Assembly: GCA_026225945.1 (NCBI GenBank)
Contig: JAMJFZ010003163.1
Location: forward strand, 20,396,501-20,460,500
Length of the DNA stretch: 64,000 bases
Source of the DNA: Cricetomys ansorgei
Lineage: Eukaryota > Chordata > Mammalia > Rodentia > Nesomyidae
Direction of reading: 5' to 3'
Of the stretch, positions 11,876 to 22,346 are shown in pieces. Position numbers and translations under genes: made by a program. Every line of letters starts with the position of its first letter. The first letter of the stretch is position 1. Below the pieces are notes generated by a model. It did not search any database. It saw only the letters and a program-made list of their open reading frames with translations, and was not told the DNA's origin.

Positions 11876-12205
11876 CAGACCCAGAGAGACAAACACCACA
11901 TGTTCTCTCTCATTTGTGGTTCCCCGCTCCAAAACTTCAGATGTGAGTACATATCCCAGAGACTCCACAAAACCAGAAAAGCAAATATCCATTTTTATGT
12001 TAGCTGTTAACATAAGTCTTAGTTTAACTTTATACATTAACAAACCTCAAATGTTATTAATATGAAAAACATGAATGTGGGAAAGGTCCTGTAGAGAGGG
12101 GGGAAGAGGGTTGGGAGGGAGAGGATGGAGGGTGGGTGGAGAGTACACAGAAAGCGCTATATATGGGTGAAATTGTCAAAATAAAATTAACTTTAGAAAG
12201 AAAGA
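11876..12205 (+). repeat. L1 3' end (sense; end of ORF2 region and 3' UTR)
   Basis: The block starts 'ccagacccagagagacaaac' followed by accacatgttctctctc, the stereotyped junction of the L1 ORF2 end and 3' UTR. A G-rich stretch (gaggggggaagagggttggg) and then 'gaaattgtcaaaataaaatt' with an A-rich tail complete the 3' UTR. This is a short 5'-truncated, inactive copy with no coding capacity. Confidence 0.75.
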
Positions 12206-12724
12206 AAAATTCTGTTTTCATAAGTTATTTCTCATCACTTTCCTGACGTTATTGACTTTGTTAGAGGATAGGGAAGGAAAGGCTCGCTAAGTAACCATTG
12301 GCTGAACTTGCCTTTTCTCTTAGCTTAATTTTTAGTTAACCGTAAGACATGGCTTTCCTGTTCTTACTTGTACTGAGGGAGGGCATAGCAGGTGACCAAG
12401 TCCAGGCCAATGAGACGTGGTGGGAATGTGGTAGAAATATCCAGAAAGGCCAGTTAAACGCAGCCCCCGTCTTCAAGTATCCATTAGCCACCACGCTGCC
12501 GCTAATGATATCTCCGCAGATGTCTTTGGAGAATGGTAAACGTGTGTTCACTGTAGCGTCTGTGATTTCAGGTGTTTTTTTTTTCGTCCTACTATGTCTA
12601 AACTTGATTTGAAATGTGTGTGGGTAAGCTGCTTATGTTAGTTATCACTTACGTTTCCTCGTGTGTTTCCGGGGAAAGGTTAACCGGTACAGAGTGGGGC
12701 TGAGAGAGCGAGAGCATGTGTATG
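12206..12724. other. unassigned, no gene seen
   Basis: Both strands carry short open frames at about 12336-12612, but they show no recognised domain. No named repeat is seen. Confidence 0.4.
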
Positions 12725-13309
12725 TTCTTCTGAGCCTGGATTATGTCTCTAAAATAATGTTTTCCTGCAAGTTTAATAATTTCGTTTTTCTTTATGACTG
12801 AATACAATTCCGTTGTATGTGACACATTTTCATTATCTGTTCATTAGCTGATGGACATCTAGGCTGATTCATTTGCCTCCCTGTGCTGAACAAACATGGG
12901 TGAGTGAATATCACTGTAGTGGGCGGTATAAATCTCACTGTAGTGGGAATAGTAGCCCTTGTTCCTTCACACTGACTTTCCACACGGGGTGCACCAGGCT
13001 ACCCCCCCACCAGCAGTGGATAAGTTTTCTCTTTCTCCACACCCTCTCTGCCTTGGCTGCCATTTGTTTTCCTGATGACAGCCATTCTAACTAGGATGAC
13101 CTCAAAGTAGTTTGAAGTTGAATTTCTCTTATGCGCAAGGATGTTGAACATGTTTAAACAGTGTTTAGTGGCTGTTTGTATTTCTCGTTTTTAGAACTCT
13201 CAGCTTGGTCCCTTAGCTGATCTTTGAGTGGGTTGTTCATTTTCTTTTTAGTTTTTTGAGTTCTTTTTATATTATAGATTTTAATTCCCCTGTGAGGTGT
13301 ATACTGGAA
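12725..13309 (-). repeat. L1 fragment (antisense)
   Basis: The sequence reads like antisense L1 3' sequence. In order it has 'gtgacacattttcattatct', gctgatggacatctaggct, ctgaacaaacatgggtg, ccaccagcagtggataag, 'agccattctaactaggatga', cctcaaagtagtttg, aggatgttgaacatg and 'agttttttgagttcttttta'. It is diverged and cannot encode protein. It appears to continue up to a B1 insertion at 13310, so the B1 is the younger element. Confidence 0.85.
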
Positions 13310-13549
13310 AAGATTTCTTTTCCCTCCTTCTTTCCTTCCTTCCTTCCTTCCTTCCTTCCTTCCTTCCTTCCTTCCTTCCTTCCTTCCTTCCTTTCTTTTT
13401 CAAGACAGGGTTTCTCTGTTGTAACTCTGGCTATCCTGGAACTCACTCTGTAGACCAGGCTGGCCTTGAACTCACAGCAATCTGCCTGCCTCTGCCTCTC
13501 GAGTGCTGAGATTAAAAGAATGTGCCACCACCGCCCAGCCAAGATTTCT
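13310..13549 (-). repeat. B1 SINE (antisense) with (CCTT)n-expanded tail and target duplication
   Basis: The antisense B1 body at 13401-13540 has 'caagacagggtttctctgtt', tggaactcactctgtagacc, 'aggctggccttgaactcaca' and gtgctgagattaaaag. Its tail side at 13319-13400 is a (CCTT)n tract of about 80 bases, which on the SINE strand is a (GGAA)n-expanded A-tail. Identical 9-base flanks, aagatttct, lie at 13310-13318 and 13541-13549, so body and microsatellite form one insertion. It sits at the edge of an antisense L1 fragment. Confidence 0.92.
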
Positions 13550-14868
13550 ATTTTTAAAGTCTGTATAATATTTGACTTGTCAATAGTAAACAGAAGATTA
13601 TTACATTCTTGTCTAGAAGTAGTGCACATCCGAGTTGGTGTTCATACAAGTTGAAGAATATTGAGTACCGTGGGGGCCTCTGGCAGAATAAGCTGAGTGG
13701 GAGAGACTCTGTTCAGCCATCTGTACCAAACTTTGCTCTTTGTAAGTGTTTCTGTTGGTTTATATTGCTTCCTGCTCTGCCTTACTAAGTTACTGGCTAA
13801 GGCAGATCCCTCTAGCCAATGACTGATCCCATTTTTCTGGTGCCCTAAAGTCTATGAAGAGGCCCATGGTGCTGTTCAAGGCAAAGCCATTGTTCCCCAT
13901 ATTTAATACCATGTCAGTGAGGATTTACTGTTTGCTGACTGACTCATAAACTGTAAAGGCAGATAAAGCAGGATATTTAAATGTACACCAGAGCCATGTG
14001 GACTGGGTTTCCTTGTTCCTGGTGTACATAGGTAAATAGCTTTCCTCAGGTCTGAGACCTTATTGAACCTCATCTGTGAGACAGAGATGAAGTTTATCCT
14101 TTCCTGAATGGTTGATGAGCAATCTAAGTCCTTAGACCGGACATAATCACTCCTGCTTCCCTGCTCTTCTTTGGGTGGTCGTCACGGGCCTCCTACCACG
14201 AAGGGGTGCTATGGAGCCAGCCTTCCAGGAAACACTGAGTTCAGATCTGGATTGTTCACTACTTTCTCACCTTCCCTTCCTCCTTCTCCTGGAAAACATG
14301 TTGGAGAGCCCTGTCAAGCATCCTGTGCACCCTGCGATGATAATTCCCAGACTCCTCTTCACTTGTCAGCCTGAGTCAGATCATCAGTGGCTAACAGCTG
14401 ACCAGAGATGACAAAAGGTTTGCCTGCAGCCCAGTTGTACCCCAGTTCCTCTGCTTGCATCTCCACTTCTCTCAAGCCCTGTGACAAGGACTGACGTCAG
14501 ACCTGCGTATCCACCAGGTCTCTGAACATCTAGAACCTAATGTCTACACAAGGAAGATTTGTTGTGTAAATGAGTAGAACAAGTGAGTTCAACAAAATAG
14601 TACATTCTCCCAGAATTCATTTCACCCCTTTCTGCCTTTCTCACAATGAACAAGGATTTCCCAAAGGAACGGGATGCTTCCACTAAAGGAAATCAGTTCT
14701 ACCATGAGATATAAAAAGCTTCCCACACCCTGACTTGGAGTATTATAAAACCTTCCTCACAAAGCAGAGAAAGAAAAACAAATGAAATAATGGCAGGGAT
14801 GGTGGAGAAATAGGGTGGCTTATATGCCTCTACTTGTCCACTGGCCAAGGCTGTGGAGGAGGCTGCTA
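13550..14868. other. unassigned, no gene seen
   Basis: About 1.3 kb with no gene and no repeat that I can name. Overlapping short plus-strand frames near 14171-14411 lack splice sites or domains. Confidence 0.45.
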
Positions 14869-15155
14869 GAATTTGGATATTGAATGTCCCCAAAGACCCG
14901 TGTGTTGAAGTCCTGGTTTCCAGGGAAGTGCTATGGGGAGGTGGCAGCTGGTGGGATGTCCTTAGGTTATCGGATGCCCGCCCCTCCTAGGGAATTTTCC
15001 TAGGAGTTTTCTACCCTTGCTACTCAATATCCAACAAGAGACCTAAAAGCAATGGCTCTTCCTGATTATGGACTCGGATTCCTAGAACCATAAGTCGCCA
15101 TAAACCTTTCTATAAGTTAAGTTTCTCAGGTGGGTTACTGTAGCGACAGCAGGCT
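14869..15155 (+). repeat. MaLR-type LTR (MLT1/MST-like), diverged
   Basis: The order 'ggatattgaatgtccccaaa', 'cgtgtgttgaagtcctggtt', ggaggtggcagctggtggg, ctagaaccataag and 'tttctcaggtgggttactgt' follows the MaLR LTR consensus as I remember it: a 'gaatgtcc...catatgttgaa' start, a ggaggtggggcc middle and a ccagaactgtgag/aataaa end. It contains a small exact hairpin, ctcctagg ... cctaggag, at 14984-15006. It is an old solo LTR with no internal viral sequence next to it. Confidence 0.6.
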
Positions 15156-15819
15156 GGCAACCTGCTGCAGTTTGGAAACCCTTATGTCGTGCATCCCACT
15201 GTAGAAAGGATTTCAGCTTATTTGTCCTATTCAAGGGTGTGTATGAACATCAGTCTCCATCATAACAATTCCACCATGAATGGCTATTAGTCTTAGGTGA
15301 TACACTGTGCCACTTAGTACTGAATGGCCCGGTGGAGACAAACACGAGCTCATTCAGTTTCCTTAAAGACGCATAGTAACTGCTCCAGTTCATTTCACTT
15401 AATAAAAGCCGGTGTCTTTTGGAGGAGAATTTTGAAAGCCGACCAGGGCTTCTCCAACTTCCGAATGGGCTCTGTTCCATGTGTCCCCCAGCCCAGACCA
15501 CCGTGGCATGGGTGGCCGTTAATATGTTATTTCCCTTCCCTGTATCACAATATAAAGGACTTTGGCAGCGACCTTTCTATCAAAACATCCTTTGTTTAGA
15601 ATGAAAAGCTATTCACGGTGAGAGCCTTATCTAGGGGGTTTACGCAGAGGATCAAATCCAAAGAGCAAGATTCGTTTACTTTGTTTTAAATGAGCTTGCT
15701 TAAGGAGGCTCGATTTTGGCAGAAAGGTGCATTAATCATAGCAGCAGAACAGGTCTCTCTTTTCACAGCTTCTGGTTTACTTTCAGTACAGTTACACAGG
15801 GAGCCTTTTGTTCCCCCGG
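15156..15819. other. unassigned, no gene seen
   Basis: Single-copy-like sequence with no gene. An open frame at 15324-15599 shows no recognised domain. The block grades into the repeat-poor candidate regulatory block that follows. Confidence 0.4.
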
Positions 15820-16250
15820 AGTAGCACTGTATTTAAATACAGTAAATATAGCAAAATTGCCTTCTTAAAATGACACAAGGGTCCCTCCAGCGCGGGGCAC
15901 CCATAATGGCCCCAGTGTTGCGGGACCAACTTCACGGCTTCAGAAAGCCTCTCAATTAGTTTGGACAGATGGGTTTTATCCTGTGGAAATCAATGAGTTT
16001 TTTGTGAGTTTGACTTAATTTTTATGCAGCTAGCACTTTGAGATGAAATTAAAATATGTATGAAAAACATATTAAAGTTTCCCTCGGGTCCGTAGCTGTT
16101 TGTACATTTACAAGGTGTTAAAGAGATTATTTAAAAACTAACTCTGTAAGGGATCAATGTAAGCGAACCATGATTTATGGTCTTTCATGACATTTTTGAC
16201 ACTTTGGGCTTAATGTCTTGTGTGTGTTGAACCACTAATTATCTTTTAAC
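15820..16250. promoter_or_regulatory. candidate conserved non-coding block with an 18-bp palindrome
   Basis: A repeat-free stretch with the look of a developmental enhancer. It starts with an exact 18-bp palindrome, actgtatttaaatacagt (15826-15843), followed by gtaaatatag (near-MEF2 word). Further in are a T-box-like aggtgtta word, long AT-rich runs (gaaattaaaatatgtatg) and 'gaaccatgatttatgg'. I cannot test conservation here, so this is inference from composition and motif density. Confidence 0.35.
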
Positions 16251-17849
16251 TCATAAGGGCTACGTGGTATTTTATAAGTGTAATATAATATACAGGAGTG
16301 TATCACATAGGAAAGCTCAGGGAACAGGCTGCTTTACACGCTCGGTTGAGTGGAGGACACGTGTAAGCAAATTTGGGCAGAACCTGGCTGAAAAGGCGTT
16401 CTTCACGATTGCCGTAAGGCTGGCACATGGCTTGTACATGCTTGACCCTAGAGGAGTCAGAGATCTTCCTTCTTAAAGGTGGTTGTGGCATTAAGACCTT
16501 CAAAGGTCAGGAGTTATCCTAGTAGAATCCAAGTCAGTGAAGCGCGGTGGATTGAATACGTCGTTGGATGGTAAGTGAATCCAAAGTATGTTTGATTCCC
16601 CCTTTTCTGTAATCAAATGCCTTTCGAATTGGCTTTTTCAGCAAAGGCGAGTGAATGACAAAAGTGACTTGGCAAGAATCTGAAGACACAAAGGGTGTTA
16701 TTCTTCTACTGGAGACAACGTCGTGGTGTTCACATTGTACAGACGTAAGGATGTCAAGGCCTCGGGACGTGAGAGCTAGACTGTAACTATGCAGTTCCGG
16801 GAGAAAGCAGCACCGGGAGCAGCTGTTGAGACCTGACTATAGAAACCACCTGGAAACAAAATCCCGGCCTAGCACCCAGCCTAAAAGGATGACCTACCTG
16901 TGGGTGCCTGGCATCATCCCCGGCCGTTGATCCCCGCCTTCGATGAAGAACCCTGTACCCCAGTTCTCCTAAGGAGTTTGAAAGTCATTCTTCTCAGCTA
17001 TGGAAGCAGCCACTAGGAGTGAGGAGCAGCGAAGAAGAGGAAGGCCTCTTCTAGACACATTTTATTGTCATTGTCCATTTTCGTCCTATTTCCTTGCACC
17101 TCATGGAAAAAGGGCGGGGCTTGGGTTGTCTGAACTAGTCCCCTCCATGAATCCTGAGTAGGGAAGTACGGCTGTGGGTAGGAGGTAACGGGGAAGGAAG
17201 GTAGGTCATTTGTATGTTATCACCATTGAGTTATAAGGCAGTTAATATTGGATTGGTAGATTTCATGGGCTATCTTATTCAACAGCAGAACACCCTTCAA
17301 AGGTAAAGATTAATATCAAAGCCATAAAATGGGATAAGGCGGTCATAGGGCTGAGCACCTGCCATTGGTTAAAAAAGGGAGAGGTTGAGGCAAGAACACT
17401 GACCATAACCCCTTATCCTTACCACCACACGGTCCAGCCTTTCACTCTCCACTTGAGTTCAGTCTCTGGAGTTTGAGGTAAGAACAGCAGGAAGGGCCAT
17501 GCACTGACAGCCAGGCTGGCACATGCCTGAACAGTCACAGCTCGGGGTGCCTGGTCTGACTTGGAAAGCTAGGGTACACATAAAGTGCTGCAAAGAGAGA
17601 GGGAGGGGGTCCCAGGTAGGGACATGATTTACAGGGGAGATGGATTTATAGAGCACTGCGCCCAGAAGTGTGTGGATGACAATCACACAAGCTCAACTGA
17701 TAGTGCTGTTAAACTGAGTCACTTCCGACATAAACCTGTCTCTGTGCCAGGGTTATAAAGTGTGGGTCAGAGCAACGTCCATACATCTGAATGGTACCCT
17801 GGCTTGATGTGACAACAAATTGTAACCTAGCTAAGCGTATATTTACCCT
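16251..17849. other. unassigned, no gene seen
   Basis: About 1.6 kb of ordinary sequence. No gene, named repeat or strong motif was found. Confidence 0.45.
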
Positions 17850-18090
17850 GGCAACCAGGCAACTGAGTTGCTGCTTTTCACAGCTGCCGAACTTCAGCCA
17901 ATCACAGGCTGCCAGCGCCAGCCGCTAATCAACAGAGTCCAAGTTGCTTGTGAACGTCACTTCCTCTCCGCTGGCTGTAAATACGATCTTCACACCGGTG
18001 AGGTGGGCATCTGGAACCAGCTTCAGTCTGGAATGCTCACTTATATTTCTCAGTCTCTTTTTGTTCCAATAAATTTTGTGCAAGGACCGC
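17850..18090 (+). promoter_or_regulatory. promoter- or LTR-like block (CCAAT, CRE half-site, AATAAA)
   Basis: The order of signals is CCAAT at 17898-17902, an ACGTCA half-site at 17954-17960, a weak TATA-like gtaaata near 17976, and AATAAA at 18068-18073 followed by a T/G-rich 'ttttgtgcaagga'. This spacing is what one would expect of the U3-R-U5 part of a solo retroviral LTR. I see no matching TG/CA ends or target duplication, so it could equally be chance or a cellular promoter remnant. Confidence 0.3.
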
Positions 18091-19299
18091 CAGCTAAGAT
18101 TTTTCTAATAATGTCATCTAGCTTTCTCATGCAAAAATCCCATGGGGATGTCACCCCCCTCCCCCTCAATGGCACCATCAGCCAGCAGGCTTTTCTGAAC
18201 CCCTTCCTTCACAAAAGCCTGTGGTCTGGTTGCAAGGTGGCTTCTGCTCTCTAGACATTGTAGTCGCATTCAGATAGGAAAAATAAAAAGGAGGAAGACA
18301 AGGAGGAAGGAAGAAGAGGAAGAGCGAGAGGAGAAAGAGGAGGTAGCAAGCTCCTCCACGATATGCAAGGGAAAAATGACCAGACTGTTCAAAATGATGT
18401 CACCATTTTAGACCCTGCCCGTAATATAGAGGCTTCTGAGGGCATTTTAGCTTGATGTATTGAACACAACTGCAGTTCTGTAGATAAGAGAGCAGCAGTC
18501 AGCAAAGAGCACCACAAACCACGAAGATGAAATGGAATTAAGACCAGCCGAGGAGGGAGTTCATAGCAGGCAGGAGGGGCCGCACGTGATAGCAGGAGCA
18601 GGTGAGTCAGAATGCCAGGCTGGAGCTTGGTGGGAGCTCTAGGGAAGAGTTCAGTAGGAATTGAGTGCCAAGGCGTCTATGGGGTGAAAGTTCGGCTAGT
18701 CTGTAATCAACAAGAGAGCGCTGGCAATTTGTATGTTTTCTTTGACCTTTGTTGAGGTAAGATTTATGTACAGCAAGTTGAACTTTTAAAAACGCAACAT
18801 GCTGAGTGTTTGTATATTCATAAGACCCCCAAACCAATCAAGACAATGTATATTTCCACCCTCCACTAACCTTGTTCTTTTTTCTAATCCAGCCTTTCCC
18901 CCGCATCCAGTTTCTAAAATCCCTGAGATCTACCCATTAGTAGGGCAAAACAGTTTCCAGTTTCAGTTATAACTAAGTTGCTGTAGCCTTCATGGACAAG
19001 TTATTGTGCCGATTTAGCCCTTCATTTCTCTTCAGCAAATGCCCAGAACTAAAATGCTGGCTGTCTCACAGATGAGCTTCAGTGGCACCAATGAACATTC
19101 CCTTTAATGTAGAGTTTCCACCACCCCGTAGTCATTGCGGTGCTCTTGATGGTCATTGCTTTAGTGCCAGCCATTCTACAGGACAAGTTGTGATTTCTCA
19201 TTATAGTTTTAAGATGAAACTCTCTGAAAAGCTGTGGTGGCGGTGGCTTTTGATCGACTATTTTTGTGTCTTTTCTATTGAAGCATCTGGACTGTTTTT
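18091..19299. other. unassigned; includes a purine-rich tract
   Basis: No gene. A GA-rich tract at 18276-18343 (units of gga, aag and aagaag) is the only structured part. The rest looks single-copy. Confidence 0.5.
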
Positions 19300-19456
19300 C
19301 CAGGGTGTGGTGGCACATGCTTTTAGTCTCAGCATGGAGGCAGAGGCAGTTGGGTCTCTATGAGGACATCCAGGTTTACATAATGAGTTTCAGGGTAACC
19401 AGGGACAATTAGTGAGACCCTGTCTCAAAAAAAAAATAGACAAACAAGCAAGCAAA
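19300..19456 (+). repeat. B1 SINE (sense)
   Basis: The body reads 'cagggtgtggtggcacatgc', ttttagtctcagcatggagg, cagaggcagttgggtctct and 'gtgagaccctgtctcaaaaa'. This is the full 7SL-derived order, ending in an A-tail with a caaacaagcaagcaaa extension. It is diverged from consensus by roughly one base in six by eye, so it is an older copy. Confidence 0.88.
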
Positions 19457-20120
19457 TATATCTGGCTATATTTAAAAAGCCAGGGTTTATTTTTTATTTT
19501 TTATCTTCTTGCCATTCAGTCCCATATACTAGTCATAAATTTTGAGCATCAAATTTTAGGATGAAATATGTGTTACAATGTCCCTAGCATTTGGAACTGC
19601 CTTTGTGTTCACTTAACAGTGTCCCCTGAAGAGCCAAAACATTTTAATTTTATGGTTTATCAAATTTTTTCCTGTTTCCACTTTTTATGGTTCCAAGAAA
19701 TACATGTGTGGATCAAAATCTCAAAGACTTTTTTCCTAAGAACTTTATAGTTTTAGATTTTACATTTGTTTTCATATTTGTATTAATTTTAATTTTATAG
19801 ATGGTGTGGACTAAAGGTTAATAATTTTCTATTTTTTCCAAATAAAATCTGATTGATTCAACATTATCCATTCAAAAGACTTTCTTTGATCTACTGAAAG
19901 TCCTTAAAACTTCTGATAAAAATCTCTTGGTTTTGGGCATGTCGTGCATGAGTTTCTGAAATCTCTAGTCTTTATCATTAATCTCTGTGTTTATATACTT
20001 GTCAACAACAAATTTCTTATGATAGTAAGTCCTGATATCAGACAAAGCAAGTCATCCAAATTGTCTTTTTTTCAATTTAAAGTTAATTTTTGTTTTGTTT
20101 CGTCTGTTTTTGTAGACACA
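19457..20120 (-). repeat. old L1 fragment (antisense), probable
   Basis: The T-rich plus strand has a 'tttatggtttatcaaa' part. Toward the right it has 'ttatgatagtaagtcctga', tatcagacaaagcaagtc, then atccaaattgtctttttttc. That matches the antisense ORF2-region phrase of old mammalian L1s (tagtaagtcttgaaatcag ... gtcctccaactttgttctt), as remembered. It is heavily diverged with no open frame of note. The left boundary is uncertain and could be near 19620. Confidence 0.6.
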
Positions 20121-20127
20121 AGAAGAT

Positions 20128-20174
<47 letters not shown>

Positions 20175-20331
20175 TTATTTCCAAGACAGGGTTTTTCTGT
20201 TGTAACTCTGGTTTTCCTGGAACTCACTCTGTAGACCAGGCAAAGCTTGAACTCAGAGATCTGCCTACCGCTGCCTCCTGAGTGCTGGGATTAAAGGCAT
20301 GCACTACTGCCACCTGGCAGAGGATTTATTT
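20121..20331 (-). repeat. B1 SINE (antisense) with (TTTA)n-expanded tail and target duplication
   Basis: The antisense body at 20181-20320 has ccaagacagggtttttctg, 'tggaactcactctgtagacc', gcttgaactcagagatctg and 'gtgctgggattaaaggcatg'. The tail side is a pure (TTTA)n tract at about 20127-20177. The flanks agaagatttattt (20121-20133) and agaggatttattt (20319-20331) match with one difference. As with the copy at 13310, the microsatellite is the expanded A-tail of the SINE. Confidence 0.9.
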
Positions 20332-21649
20332 TAACATTCATTTTAAAGCTCTTACAGAATTGGAACTCAGAGTCCACTCAAGTGTTTTGAAAACACTTGA
20401 CCTCTTCTGTGTCTTCTAGATAGAAGGTGGTCTCTGCCTGCCCTTAGTGACTACTGATGATACAACTCTTACAGAATCTTTTTATGTTTGACTCATGAGC
20501 TACCGTAACAGTAGAGCCAAGCAGACTAGCCTCTACAATTTCCAGCTGGGGAATCGATGCCCCAATTGATGTACAAAATTTTCTAAGACTATATGTTTCC
20601 ATTTTTAAATAATAAAATATGCACACTACATATTTATGTAGATAGGTACAAAATCTATGTTTATTCTTTACTTTAAAGTATATGCTAATGTACATAATCT
20701 TAGATGAATGCCTATTACGCTATTATGCAAATCCTTGGGTGAATATGTATATACCAACATACTAATACACATAATGACGTATATCTTAAGATAGATGCAT
20801 CTGTAAGCGGTGTCAGGTTATAATCAAGCCAAGGCCGCTCTTGTTTCTAAAGGAAGGTAAAAGTGGGAAGACAAACCTTGGCGAGGGAAAGTGAATGACC
20901 ATTTATTAGCCTCTACTATATGCCAGGCTCTGTGTTAACTAATCTCATGATTGCACAAGAGAGTTCCTTGACCTTGAAGAACCAAGCATTTAAGTTGGAG
21001 GTAGGCAGACATTAGCATTCCTTCATCACAGGCCCAGAAAAATGAAGGTGCTCCCATGAGGTTCCAGGAAACGTCAGATCTGCGGCAGCCAAAGCTTTGC
21101 CGCATTCCCTCTGCTTTGATGAAGGTGAGCTCTGGTGTTCACAGCATGGAGCATCGCCTACGATCTCATCAGGAAAATCTCCCTGAGATGTTCTTTTGCC
21201 CAATATCACGCCTCGAGAAATTTTTATTTTATTCACTCACATGGAAAAGATGCAAATGAGCGACATACCTGCATTTATAGTTCATTACTTCCTAGTTAAA
21301 GCAAGCCATTAAACTGTGTACTCACATTTATGAGGCTATGATTTGAATTTTTATGTGTCCCGGTTAAATGGAGAGCATTTTCCTAACTTTGTGGGCTCTA
21401 TGGTACGATCTCTCACAGGAAGCCAATGCCGGGAAGAAGAACCCCTGGCCTTCATTTGGATCAACTTCTGTTTGGTTCTCTGCCTATAGCACAAATATAG
21501 AAAGCCTTCATCCTTTCTTCACATTACAGGCAAGGGGGACCAGCGAATAAGAACCACAGGCACAAATGGGTTGCAAAGGGTTGTCATCCCCATCCATGAC
21601 AGTAATAACATCCCCAGTCCTGCGTATGTTATTCCCAAGGGAATTGCAT
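20332..21649. other. unassigned; contains a 23-bp palindrome and an old-repeat-like phrase
   Basis: An exact inverted repeat lies at 20378-20400: arms tcaagtgtttt and aaaacacttga around a single g. Near 20905-20950 the phrase tattagcctctactatatgccaggctctgtg (split here as 'tactatatgccaggctctgt') resembles an ancient mammalian interspersed repeat. No gene is seen. Confidence 0.45.
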
Positions 21650-21790
21650 GTAGGTTCTTAGTGTTTGTCAATTGAATACAGTGGGTATATTGACCACTCC
21701 TGTTTTATAGACTGAAAAAAATCAAACCAAAGTTAAATCACCTTAGAAATAGCCAGTGACTAAATGTTAGAGACATTTAGAGACTATGTT
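21650..21790 (-). repeat. possible MIR fragment (antisense)
   Basis: 'cctgttttatagactgaaaa', then aaatcaccttagaaatagcc and agtgactaaatg, follows the antisense MIR core (ttttacagatgaggaaac ... ttgcccaaggtcacacagc ... agtggcagag), heavily diverged. The call is weak. Confidence 0.35.
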
Positions 21791-22188
21791 AAAAGCCTCT
21801 TTGGTCAGATTATGATGTCCCAAGAAATTGGAATGCTCTCTCCTACATTTTGATTTGGCTCTACCCCAAATACCTCCTTAATTATTAATATTTATGTGTG
21901 TAAGCTTAGTGGACTTCTTACTTCTCTTAGTTTTTCTTTTTGGCTGCATATAATGAATTGGCCTTTTTCTTATCTATATTTTACTAGGAAAGAACTATTT
22001 TTGTTCATCTTTCTGCAAGGATGAGAACAATTTAAGGCAGAAGAAGGTCTGTCTCCATTTTTCTACTTTAATATGGAAGAGGCTATTCCAGGCTCTCCCA
22101 GAATGCCAGAGAAGGGGAAGTCAGAATACAGTCTATTGGCCTTTGTATTATACTGTCTTACATGGTGACCAGCTATTCTTCTCAGGAC

Positions 22189-22190
<2 letters not shown>
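21791..22190. other. unassigned spacer
   Basis: AT-leaning sequence without a gene or a nameable repeat. Confidence 0.45.
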
Positions 22191-22236
<46 letters not shown>

Positions 22237-22346
22237 TGTGGGTGGGTGCGTGTATAGTTCATGCTGGCCTCAGGTCTCAAACTCATGATCCTCTTGCTGT
22301 TTACGTGATTGGATTAGAGGCATGTTCTACTACACTCATCAAAAAA
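22191..22346 (-). repeat. (GT)n microsatellite next to a diverged antisense B1/B4-like SINE
   Basis: A GT run at 22191-22252 passes into 'catgctggcctcaggtctca', aactcatgatcctcttgctg and gattggattagaggcatg. This is a decayed antisense B1-type body (ctggcctcgaactca ... ctgggattaaaggcatg). The GT run may have grown from its tail side, but no clean target duplication is visible. Confidence 0.65.

Noticed and set aside
13267..13629. Minus-strand frame with a KEGR-type repeat
   Set aside because: It is a translation of the (CCTT)n tail and body of a B1 SINE.
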